Shown: one piece after another, positions 6,766 through 13,000 of the stretch
How positions within the stretch are numbered: the stretch's first letter is position 1
Layout of the letters: each line of letters opens with the position of its first letter
Assembly (NCBI GenBank): GCA_016190205.1
Contig: JACPQZ010000047.1
Coordinates: 1 to 18,421 of the forward strand
DNA: 18,421 bases
Direction of reading: 5' to 3'
Source of the DNA: Candidatus Omnitrophota bacterium
GTDB lineage: Bacteria > Omnitrophota > JACPQZ01
Position numbers and translations under genes: made by a program
Notes under the pieces: generated by a model
The model's input: only the letters and a program-made list of their open reading frames with translations
What the model was told of the DNA's origin: nothing
The model's database searches: none

Positions 6766-8912
6766 ATAAGCGCATTGATCCGATATTGACTGAGGGGTTA
6801 TTAGAGGGCGGCCTTATATCCAGGCAGACCCTGGCGGCGGCCCAAGCGGAGGTGGTGAAGACAACCGAGGGCCTGGCGGCCCACCTGGTTAAAAAGAAGC
6901 TGGTGCCCGAGGACGCCATCCTCACCATCCTTTCGGAAAAACTTAAGCTCGCGCGTGTTCATCTCAAGGACATCCTGGTCGATACCTCGGTGATAGAGAA
7001 GGTCCCGCTCAAGATCGCGTCCTACTACAAGTTTGCTCCCGTCAAGATGGATGGCACGACCTTGACCATTGCCGTCTCCTATCCCATGGATATAAAGACC
7101 ATGGACGCCATCCGTCTTCATCTGGGATGTAACGTCGCCTGTATCCTCACGACGGAAGAGGACCTGCAGGATGCGCTCAAGACGAACTACGGACTGGGGG
7201 CGGAAACCATCGAAGGCATCATCTCGCAGACCGCCCGGGACGGCGCCCCCCAGCCTGTCGCGACCGATGAGAAGGTTGAGGATATTGAAAAGCTGGCGGG
7301 GGATGCGTCGGTCATCAAGCTCGTCAATCAGGTGATCCTGGATGCCTATCAAAAGCGCGCTACCGATATTCACATCGAGCCCTACCGGGGCAAGGTCCGG
7401 TTCCGCTACCGCATCGACGGCGTCTTGTACGATGCCAACGTCCCCCCGGACGTCAAGCAGTTTCTGATGCCCATCCTGTCGCGCATCAAGATCATGTCCA
7501 ATCTCAACATCGTGGAGCGCCGTCTTCCCCAGGACGGCCGGGCCATCGTGCGGATCCAGGACGAGGTGCTGGACTTAAGGATCTCCACCATCCCCACCCC
7601 CCACGGCGAGAGCCTGGTGATGAGGATTCTTCCGACCGTCATGTTTTTTGATCTCAAGAAGCTGGGGCTTGCCCCGCAGGATCTATCCATCCTCGAGACC
7701 TTCATCCAGAGGCCGCACGGGATCATTTTTGTGACCGGCCCCACAGGAAGCGGAAAGACCACCACCCTGTACGCGGCCTTGAGTAAGATCGACACCAAGG
7801 AGCGGAAGGTGATCACCATCGAAGATCCGATCGAGTACGAAATGGAGGGCATCACCCAGATTCAGGTAAATTCTGAAATCGGGCTAGATTTCGCGCGGGG
7901 TTTGAGAAGCATGCTCCGCCACGACCCCGACGTCATTCTGGTCGGTGAGGTGAGGGATCTCGAGACGGCCGAGATCGCCATCCGGGTGGCGCTGACCGGT
8001 CACCTCGTGCTCTCCACGCTCCACACGAATGACGCGGTGAGCGGTATCACGCGCCTCTTAGATATGGGACTTCAGCCCTTCCTGGTCGCTTCCAGCGTGG
8101 AGGGCTTCATCGCCCAGCGTCTTGTGCGGGTGCTCTGCCCGAAGTGCAAGGTCCAGGACCGCGCCGTCATCCCGGAGCTCAAGCGCCAGATCGCGCAGGA
8201 CTTGAGGATGCCTTCCGAAAAAGAGGTGAGGGTCTTCAAGGCCCAGGGCTGTAAGGATTGTTCCAAGAGCGGTTACCTGGGCCGGACGGCAATATACGAG
8301 ATCCTCATGGTGGACGATGAGATCCGCGACCTCATCATGAAGAAGGCTTCGAGCGACGAGATCCAGGCGGTTGCGGTCAAGAAGGGCATGCGGGTCCTGC
8401 GGCAGGACGGATGGCGGAAAGTCCTCGAGGGTTTCACGACTCCGGACGAGGTCATGAAGGTAGCGCCCGCGGAAGCCCTGGCGGCGGCCGGTGGGGAAAG
8501 GTCCCCGGTACCGATGGCCTTTGGTCAGCCGGACGAAGAAGACGCGGAATCCCCCATGCCGGACGAACGCGCCTTCGTGCGCATGGAAAAAAGGGTGAGT
8601 ATCCGCTACAAAGTCTTCGAAAGCCTCGACAGGCTTGCCCAGGCGGGTTACCAGCCGGAGCAGTTTGGATCCACAAAGGATATGAGCGCGGGGGGAATCT
8701 TTTTTTCCGCCGACGAGAAATTAGCGCCAGGTTCATTTCTCGAGCTCGTCATCAACCTGCCTCAGGAGAAATCTATTACCTGCCTTGCCAAGATAGTGCG
8801 CGTGGAAGAGGTGGTCCCGGATCGGCGCTGTGACGTGGCGGCGTGCTTCCTCGACCTCTCCAGCGAGGAGCGGGTCCGATTGAACAAGTTCGTGATGAAG
8901 GGGTTGCGTTAA
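6762..8912 (+). CDS. gspE: Type II secretion ATPase GspE with C-terminal PilZ domain
   Basis: Cytoplasmic hexameric ATPase that powers pseudopilus assembly. The 716 residues comprise a degenerate MshEN N-domain (about 1-150) and a secretion-ATPase core with P-loop GPTGSGKT (326-333), Asp box VITIEDPIEYEMEG, Walker B DPDVILVGEVRD and His box TGHLVLSTLHTNDA. A tetracysteine zinc motif follows (CPKC, then CKDC about 45 residues later). From about residue 600 there is an added PilZ domain with R607xxxR611 and D640xSxxG645, the two cyclic-di-GMP-binding motifs. A normal GspE is about 500-570 residues, so the PilZ part is an extension. ATG 6762 is the only good start, with no clear Shine-Dalgarno; a GAGATAC heptamer array precedes it. 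gspF begins one base after the stop. Confidence 0.95.
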   Translation: MDKRIDPILTEGLLEGGLISRQTLAAAQAEVVKTTEGLAAHLVKKKLVPEDAILTILSEKLKLARVHLKDILVDTSVIEKVPLKIASYYKFAPVKMDGTTLTIAVSYPMDIKTMDAIRLHLGCNVACILTTEEDLQDALKTNYGLGAETIEGIISQTARDGAPQPVATDEKVEDIEKLAGDASVIKLVNQVILDAYQKRATDIHIEPYRGKVRFRYRIDGVLYDANVPPDVKQFLMPILSRIKIMSNLNIVERRLPQDGRAIVRIQDEVLDLRISTIPTPHGESLVMRILPTVMFFDLKKLGLAPQDLSILETFIQRPHGIIFVTGPTGSGKTTTLYAALSKIDTKERKVITIEDPIEYEMEGITQIQVNSEIGLDFARGLRSMLRHDPDVILVGEVRDLETAEIAIRVALTGHLVLSTLHTNDAVSGITRLLDMGLQPFLVASSVEGFIAQRLVRVLCPKCKVQDRAVIPELKRQIAQDLRMPSEKEVRVFKAQGCKDCSKSGYLGRTAIYEILMVDDEIRDLIMKKASSDEIQAVAVKKGMRVLRQDGWRKVLEGFTTPDEVMKVAPAEALAAAGGERSPVPMAFGQPDEEDAESPMPDERAFVRMEKRVSIRYKVFESLDRLAQAGYQPEQFGSTKDMSAGGIFFSADEKLAPGSFLELVINLPQEKSITCLAKIVRVEEVVPDRRCDVAACFLDLSSEERVRLNKFVMKGLR

Positions 8913-8913
8913 G

Positions 8914-10134
8914 ATGCCGCTTTTTAAATATATCGCCAAAAAGGGTCCTGACGAGATCGTGGAAGACACGATTGAGGCCCAATCGAAAGATGACGCCGTC
9001 AGGAAAATCAACGATTGGGGTTATCTAGCCACACGGATTGTGGAAGTCGCTCCAGGCAAGGAGAAGGCGGCCGCTGCGGCCGTCTCGCTCTCCACCGCCC
9101 GTATCTCCGGCCGCGATCTCACTATTTTAACGCGCCAACTGGCAGCGCTCCTCAAGTCCGGGGTGCCGATCCTCCAATCCCTGCAGATCCTCTCGGAGCA
9201 GACGGAGGGCCGGGCGCAGAAGGCGATGCTCACGGACATTGCGGTGGGGGTGAGAGAAGGAAAACCCTTCTCGGCGGCGCTTCAGAAGTATCCCCGGGTG
9301 TTCGTTCCCCTTTATGTCTCGATGGTCCGGGCGGGGGAGGACAGCGGAAATCTTCACCAGATGCTCTTCAAGGTCTCCGATTACCGCGAAAAGCAGGAGC
9401 AGGCGGTGGCCAAGATCCGCTCGGCCCTGGCCTATCCGGCGCTCATGTTTGTTACGGGTGTCGCTACGATCGTTTTCATGCTCACCTTTGTGCTCCCGCG
9501 TATGACCGGCATCTTTACCGGAATGGGCCAGGACCTCCCGCTCGCAACCCGGATTGTTTTAAAAATAAGTACGTTCATGAGCGACTGGTGGTACGCCGTC
9601 CTATTGGGACTGGCCATTTTGACAGTGCTCATGAGGCAAATGGGGAGGACACACGCGCAGCGGAAGGCCTTAAGCCGCCTTTTGCTGAACCTTCCCCTGA
9701 TCGGAGATTTTGAGCGGTGGGCGAATCTTTCCCGCTTCAGCCGGACCCTGGAACTCCTCATCCGCTCCGGTATCCCTGTGCTCCAGGCTATCTCGTTAAG
9801 TCTGCCGGTTCTTCAAAATGAGGTCATCAAGGAAGAGCTCGCCCGTTGCCACCAAAAGCTGGAGGGCGGGGGGTCTTTGGGGCAGAGCCTCAAGCAGGGG
9901 AAGGTCTTTCCGCCGTTTATGACGAATCTCGTGGCTGTGGGGGAGGAGTCGGGGCGCTTAGACGAAGTGCTTGCTGAGATCGCGAGCGTATATGAGCGGG
10001 ACGTAGAGGAAGCGCTCAAGGTTATGACGACGCTCTTCGAACCCCTCATGATCTTGTTGATGGGTGGAGTGGTGGGATTCATCGTCGTGGCGATGCTGCT
10101 GCCGGTGTTTGAGATGAACATGATGGTGCGTTAA
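8914..10134 (+). CDS. gspF: Type II secretion inner-membrane platform protein GspF
   Basis: Polytopic platform protein that contacts GspE and couples ATP hydrolysis to pseudopilin insertion. At 406 residues the length is typical. The N-terminus (PLFKYIAKKG, then DDAVRKINDWGY) is the usual GspF start. Two T2SSF repeats are visible, around 72-195 and 274-396, each with the conserved pattern (TRQLAALLKSGVPILQSL; SRTLELLIRSGIPVLQAI). Membrane helices lie near 172-196, 222-240 and 375-400. The stop overlaps the next ATG by one base (TAATG), so the downstream peptidase is translated as part of this operon. Confidence 0.95.
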   Translation: MPLFKYIAKKGPDEIVEDTIEAQSKDDAVRKINDWGYLATRIVEVAPGKEKAAAAAVSLSTARISGRDLTILTRQLAALLKSGVPILQSLQILSEQTEGRAQKAMLTDIAVGVREGKPFSAALQKYPRVFVPLYVSMVRAGEDSGNLHQMLFKVSDYREKQEQAVAKIRSALAYPALMFVTGVATIVFMLTFVLPRMTGIFTGMGQDLPLATRIVLKISTFMSDWWYAVLLGLAILTVLMRQMGRTHAQRKALSRLLLNLPLIGDFERWANLSRFSRTLELLIRSGIPVLQAISLSLPVLQNEVIKEELARCHQKLEGGGSLGQSLKQGKVFPPFMTNLVAVGEESGRLDEVLAEIASVYERDVEEALKVMTTLFEPLMILLMGGVVGFIVVAMLLPVFEMNMMVR

Positions 10135-10922
10135 TGAGAGCAGCGCTCGCCCTTTCCGCGGTCATGGTGATGGCGGTTTTCTTCGCCCGAAACGTTAGTG
10201 CGGAACCGGCTTGGGAAGAGATTAAGGGCGATCACTTTATCGTGTATCATGTCGGCAAGGACGAGTTCGCCAAGGAGGTGGTAAGAGAGGCCGAGCGGTT
10301 TTACCAGCGTATCGCGGACGAGTTGGGCTATGAGCGTTACTCCAATTTCTGGCAGTGGGAGAACCGGGTCAAGATCCGGATCTATCCGGACCGGGAGAGT
10401 TTCCAGAGCTCTCTCGCGAGTCCCGGGTGGTCCGAGGGCCTCGCCAATTATGACACGAAGGAGATCATCTCCTACGCCTGGCATGAAGGATTCATTGAAA
10501 ATCTGCTGGCGCACGAGATCGCGCACCTCATCTTTCGCGATTTCGTCGGGTTTAAGGGGGAGGTCCCCCTTTGGCTGGATGAAGGTGTCGCCCAATGGAT
10601 GGAGAGCACCAAGCGCCAGATCCTGCGCGAGAATGCAAAGGCACTCCTCAAACAGGGTGAGCTCATACCCTTGCGTACCCTCACTTCTACTGATATCCGC
10701 GATAAGGGAAAAGAGGACATGGTAAAGGTTTTCTATATTCAGGCGGCCATGGTGGTAGGCTTCTTAATCGAGGAGCATGGCTCTGAAAATTTCATAGAGT
10801 TATGTCGTAACTTACGTGATGGCAAGTTGTTAGATGAGGCATTGAAATTCGCGTACCCTACCACCATCCGGGACTTGGAGGATTTGGAACAGCGCTTTAG
10901 AAAATATGTGGAGGCAGGTTGA
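10134..10922 (+). CDS. Secreted gluzincin metallopeptidase (peptidase MA-like)
   Basis: 262 residues with a Sec signal peptide (residues 1 to about 23, ending NVSA). The zinc site HEIAH (His127, Glu128, His131) is followed by a likely third ligand, Glu150, in the pattern PLWLDEGVAQWME, the arrangement of peptidase MA-like gluzincins. The catalytic residues look intact. It should act outside the cytoplasmic membrane. Position between gspF and gspG, overlapping gspF by 1 nt, suggests work with the secretion machine, for example maturing a substrate or clearing misassembled parts; this is inference. It is not the prepilin peptidase, which is an aspartic membrane protease. The last part of the gene carries the GGAGG used by gspG. 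Confidence 0.85.
   Translation: MRAALALSAVMVMAVFFARNVSAEPAWEEIKGDHFIVYHVGKDEFAKEVVREAERFYQRIADELGYERYSNFWQWENRVKIRIYPDRESFQSSLASPGWSEGLANYDTKEIISYAWHEGFIENLLAHEIAHLIFRDFVGFKGEVPLWLDEGVAQWMESTKRQILRENAKALLKQGELIPLRTLTSTDIRDKGKEDMVKVFYIQAAMVVGFLIEEHGSENFIELCRNLRDGKLLDEALKFAYPTTIRDLEDLEQRFRKYVEAG
10910..10914 (+). promoter_or_regulatory. Shine-Dalgarno supporting the far-upstream gspG start
   Basis: GGAGG, 10 nt before ATG 10925, lying in the last codons of the metallopeptidase gene. It supports initiation upstream of the whole repeat array that precedes the pilin domain. Confidence 0.6.
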
Positions 10923-10924
10923 CC

Positions 10925-11611
10925 ATGTCTAAGCGAGCAACGTTCGTGCATCGTGCATCGTGCATCGTGAATCGTGAGAAAAAGAAACCAGCTACCAGTC
11001 ACCAGAAACCAGAAGATGCCAGATACCAGAGACCAGATAAGGCTGCAGAGGTGAATCGTGAATCGTGGCCTTCGAATCACGAATCACGAATCACGAATCA
11101 CGAATCAAGTATCGCGGGTCACGGGTCACGGTGGTTCGTGGACTGTGGACCGTGGACTGTCGCAGTGCGCAGTACGCAGTACGCTGTACGCAGTACGCTG
11201 TACGCAGTACGCTGTACGAGCGCGTTTACCCTCATTGAATTAATGGTCGTGGTGATCATCATCGGAGCGCTTGTCGCGATGGTGACGCCGCGTCTTGCCG
11301 GGCGGGGGGAGCAGGCCAAGACGGCGGCGGCCCGTGCGGATATCCAAGCCAATATCGCAACGGGACTCAAGCTCTATGAGCTGGATAACGGCGCCTTTCC
11401 CACCACGACCGAGGGACTCAACGCGCTCATGGCCGAGGCGGGTTCCGCCGCCAATTGGAACGGGCCCTATTTGGAAAAGGCGCCCCTGGACCCTTGGGGG
11501 CGCGCGTATCAATACCAGTCACCCGGCCAGCACCGCAAAGATTACGATCTCTTTTCCTTGGGCCGGGACGGCAGCGCGGGAACAGACGACGATGTTGACA
11601 ATTGGGAGTGA
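10925..11611 (+). CDS. gspG: Major pseudopilin GspG with repeat-encoded N-terminal leader
   Basis: Main subunit of the T2SS pseudopilus. The mature part starts at Phe101 (codon 11225) with FTLIELMVVVIIIGALVAMVTPRL, has Glu at position +5, and ends with the GspG signature DPWGRAYQYQSPG and the acidic calcium-loop-like tail (FSLGRDGSAGTDDD). The mature length of 128 residues is normal. What is odd is upstream: from ATG 10925 (GGAGG 10 nt before, 2 nt after the previous stop) the frame stays open through block D, giving a 100-residue leader made mostly of repeat-encoded peptide, where leaders of about 6-30 residues are usual. Alternative starts are GTG 11165 (leader 20 residues, several Arg) or CTG 11198 (8 residues). 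The residue before the cleavage site is Ala instead of the near-invariant Gly. Function is certain; the start is not. Confidence 0.9.
   Translation: MSKRATFVHRASCIVNREKKKPATSHQKPEDARYQRPDKAAEVNRESWPSNHESRITNHESSIAGHGSRWFVDCGPWTVAVRSTQYAVRSTLYAVRCTSAFTLIELMVVVIIIGALVAMVTPRLAGRGEQAKTAAARADIQANIATGLKLYELDNGAFPTTTEGLNALMAEAGSAANWNGPYLEKAPLDPWGRAYQYQSPGQHRKDYDLFSLGRDGSAGTDDDVDNWE
10944..11216 (+). repeat. Heptamer repeat block D inside the gspG leader
   Basis: Six kinds of 7-bp word follow one another: TCGTGCA/TCGTGAA (10944-10978, five units); NNNCCAG (10985-11012 and 11016-11036, split by AAG 11013-11015); TGAATCG (11052-11065); CGAATCA (11073-11107, five perfect units); CGGGTCA (11115-11128); GTGGACY-like (11131-11158); and CGCAGTA alternating with CGCTGTA (11161-11216, eight units). 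TGAATCG and CGAATCA form an inverted pair. The whole block lies in an open reading frame that continues into the GspG mature domain 9 nt after the last unit. Confidence 0.93.
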
Positions 11612-11624
11612 AAATAGTGCGGTT

Positions 11625-11763
11625 CGTACAGCGTACAGCGTCGTGCGTACAGCGTGGCGTCGGGGCGAGCGGGATTCGTACAGCGTACAGCGTCGTGCGA
11701 ACTGCGAAAGAAAAACCATTCTGAACCTTCGCGCGGTACGCTGTACGCTGTACGCTGTACGCA
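11625..11763 (+). repeat. Heptamer repeat block E before the gspI-like domain
   Basis: CGTACAG/CGTCGTG units at 11625-11652 and again at 11677-11697. A 26-nt stretch is duplicated almost exactly (11622-11647 and 11674-11699). The opposite-sense word GTACGCT lies at 11736-11756, ending with GTACGCA at 11757-11763. CGTACAG and CTGTACG are reverse complements, so the left and right parts form an inverted pair. The block begins within 14 nt of the gspG stop and ends 12 nt before the Phe codon of the next mature pseudopilin. Confidence 0.92.
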
Positions 11764-12158
11764 GGACGAGCGGGTTCACTCTTTTGGAGTTATTATTGAC
11801 TGTTGCGGTACTCTCCTTCGGCATCGTGCTCGTTTTTGAGGCATTTTTCATCACCCTGGATGTTTCGAAGCTCGCGACCAGCCGACTGGACGCGCTCATG
11901 TGGATAGATGATAAGAGTTGGGAACTGCATGAGAAGCTCTTGGTGGCCGGGGCGCTCGAGGAGGCCAAGGCCGGCGGCGATTTTGTCAGAGATCATAAAC
12001 CCTATTCCTGGGAAACCGACATCACGACTCTGGACGGGCCCCCGCAGCTCTACCGCTTGAATATGAAGGTCCGCTGGAAATCGGGTTGGAGAAATGCCGT
12101 ATCCAGCCGGCAGGCGTATTACTTGAGTCTTCCGGAGCCGGCGGGAGAAAGCACGTGA
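11643..12158 (+). CDS. gspI: Minor pseudopilin, GspI-like, with repeat-encoded leader
   Basis: Minor pseudopilin of the T2SS tip complex. The mature domain starts at Phe after Gly (codon 11772) with SGFTLLELLLTVAVLSFG, giving correct Gly(-1), Phe(+1) and Glu(+5). The rest (about 127 residues) has the GspI-type layout, ending with a beta segment LNMKVRWKSGWRN. Identification as GspI over GspH rests on this ending and on the order G-I-J-K. The start is unclear: the frame has no ATG before the mature domain. GTG 11643, inside block E, gives a 44-residue Arg-rich leader and is used here; CTG 11739 would give 11 residues. A GTG at 11608 that overlaps the gspG stop looks like the ancestral start but is out of frame and stops at 11722. 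The 3' end overlaps gspJ as GTGA. Confidence 0.75.
   Translation: MRTAWRRGERDSYSVQRRANCERKTILNLRAVRCTLYAVRRTSGFTLLELLLTVAVLSFGIVLVFEAFFITLDVSKLATSRLDALMWIDDKSWELHEKLLVAGALEEAKAGGDFVRDHKPYSWETDITTLDGPPQLYRLNMKVRWKSGWRNAVSSRQAYYLSLPEPAGEST
12143..12147 (+). promoter_or_regulatory. Shine-Dalgarno for gspJ GTG start
   Basis: GGGAG, 7 nt before GTG 12155. It supports starting gspJ upstream of repeat block F. Confidence 0.6.
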
Positions 12159-12997
12159 AGAAGTTCTGGCGAGCAGGTCTCGTACAGCGTACAGCGTACA
12201 GCGTACAGCGTCAGTCGGGCGGCCTTCTTCCAGCGTCTGCCGCTTGGAGGGGGTACTCGGATCGTGCAAAGTGCAAAGTTCAAAGTGCAATGTGGTTAAG
12301 ATGGAGAAGATGGCGGTTTTATTTTTCTCTTTGCACGTTGCACCCTGCACATTGCACATACCTTATCTACGTACTTCGTCACGCAGTACGCAGTACGCAG
12401 TACGCAGTACGAAGACATGGTTTTACGTTGATTGAACTTCTCGTGGTGCTTTCTTTACTGGGCGTGGTCGCGGTTGCCATTTTTTCAGCTTTTTCAAGCG
12501 GTGTGAATATTTGGAAGCGGCTTAACGAGCAGACGCAGGGTGAGGATGCCGCCATACTATTCCAGAAGCTGGCGCGTGACCTCAGGAATTCAGTTGAGTT
12601 CCGGGGTATGGACTTTCAAGGGGACCCGGAGCTTCTTTCCTTTGCGGTTGTGCGCCGGGAAGCAGCGGTTTCGAGCGCAGATCGTGTGTGTCTTGTGACG
12701 TATCAGCTGGATCTTGCCGAGGGCGCAGTCACAAGAGAGGTTAGAGGGATGAGCGAGATCTACGAGGGGCATTCGGGCTCCATCCTCCCCGTGGTCGGGA
12801 ATGTTCGTTCCCTCTCTTTTGCGTATTTTTACCAGGACCCTCAGACCAAAAATTACCTTTGGTCGGAGACCTGGCCGCCGAAAGTGACGTCTGATGGAGT
12901 GAGGCGCCCCACTGCGGTGTCGGCCGAAATGGTGTTGAGAAAAGACGGTGGCGATGCGCGTTACACGAAGCACATTCCTCTCCCGGGCTGTGTGTGA
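12155..12997 (+). CDS. gspJ: Minor pseudopilin GspJ with a leader split by repeats
   Basis: Tip-complex minor pseudopilin. The mature part starts at Phe90 in RRHGFTLIELLVVLSLLGVVAVAIFSAFSSG, with Gly(-1) and Glu(+5) intact, and continues about 190 residues with GspJ features (LFQKLARDLRNSVEF; LVTYQLDLAEGAVTREV). GTG 12155 overlaps the upstream stop (GTGA), has GGGAG 7 nt before it, and begins MKKFWRAG, a typical prepilin leader start. Directly after this the frame enters block F and stays open for about 240 nt before reaching the cleavage site, giving an 89-residue leader. The simplest reading is that block F was inserted inside an ordinary short leader. An internal ATG at 12290 would give a 44-residue leader instead. 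Normal GspJ is near 200 residues in total; the excess here is all leader. Confidence 0.88.
   Translation: MKKFWRAGLVQRTAYSVQRQSGGLLPASAAWRGYSDRAKCKVQSAMWLRWRRWRFYFSLCTLHPAHCTYLIYVLRHAVRSTQYAVRRHGFTLIELLVVLSLLGVVAVAIFSAFSSGVNIWKRLNEQTQGEDAAILFQKLARDLRNSVEFRGMDFQGDPELLSFAVVRREAAVSSADRVCLVTYQLDLAEGAVTREVRGMSEIYEGHSGSILPVVGNVRSLSFAYFYQDPQTKNYLWSETWPPKVTSDGVRRPTAVSAEMVLRKDGGDARYTKHIPLPGCV
12181..12409 (+). repeat. Heptamer repeat block F, 4+4 / 4+4 nested inverted arrays in gspJ leader
   Basis: Four CGTACAG units (12181-12208), four GTGCAAA-type units (12264-12291), four TTGCACN/CTGCACA units (12331-12358) and four CGCAGTA units (12382-12409). The inner two arrays are reverse complements of each other. 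The outer two are reverse complements except for one A/T position per unit. Each array has exactly four units, so the block is a symmetric two-layer palindrome. It lies in the open frame of gspJ and ends 12 nt before the Phe codon of the mature pilin. Confidence 0.94.
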
Positions 12998-13000
12998 CGT

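Noticed and set aside
6556-6789. Small protein encoded by block C repeats running over the gspE start
   Set aside because: It is the same repeat-encoded peptide as elsewhere, out of frame with gspE, with no own domain or ribosome site.
10-12409. CRISPR array
   Set aside because: The repeats are 7-bp units directly abutting, with no unique spacers of 25-40 bp and no cas genes.
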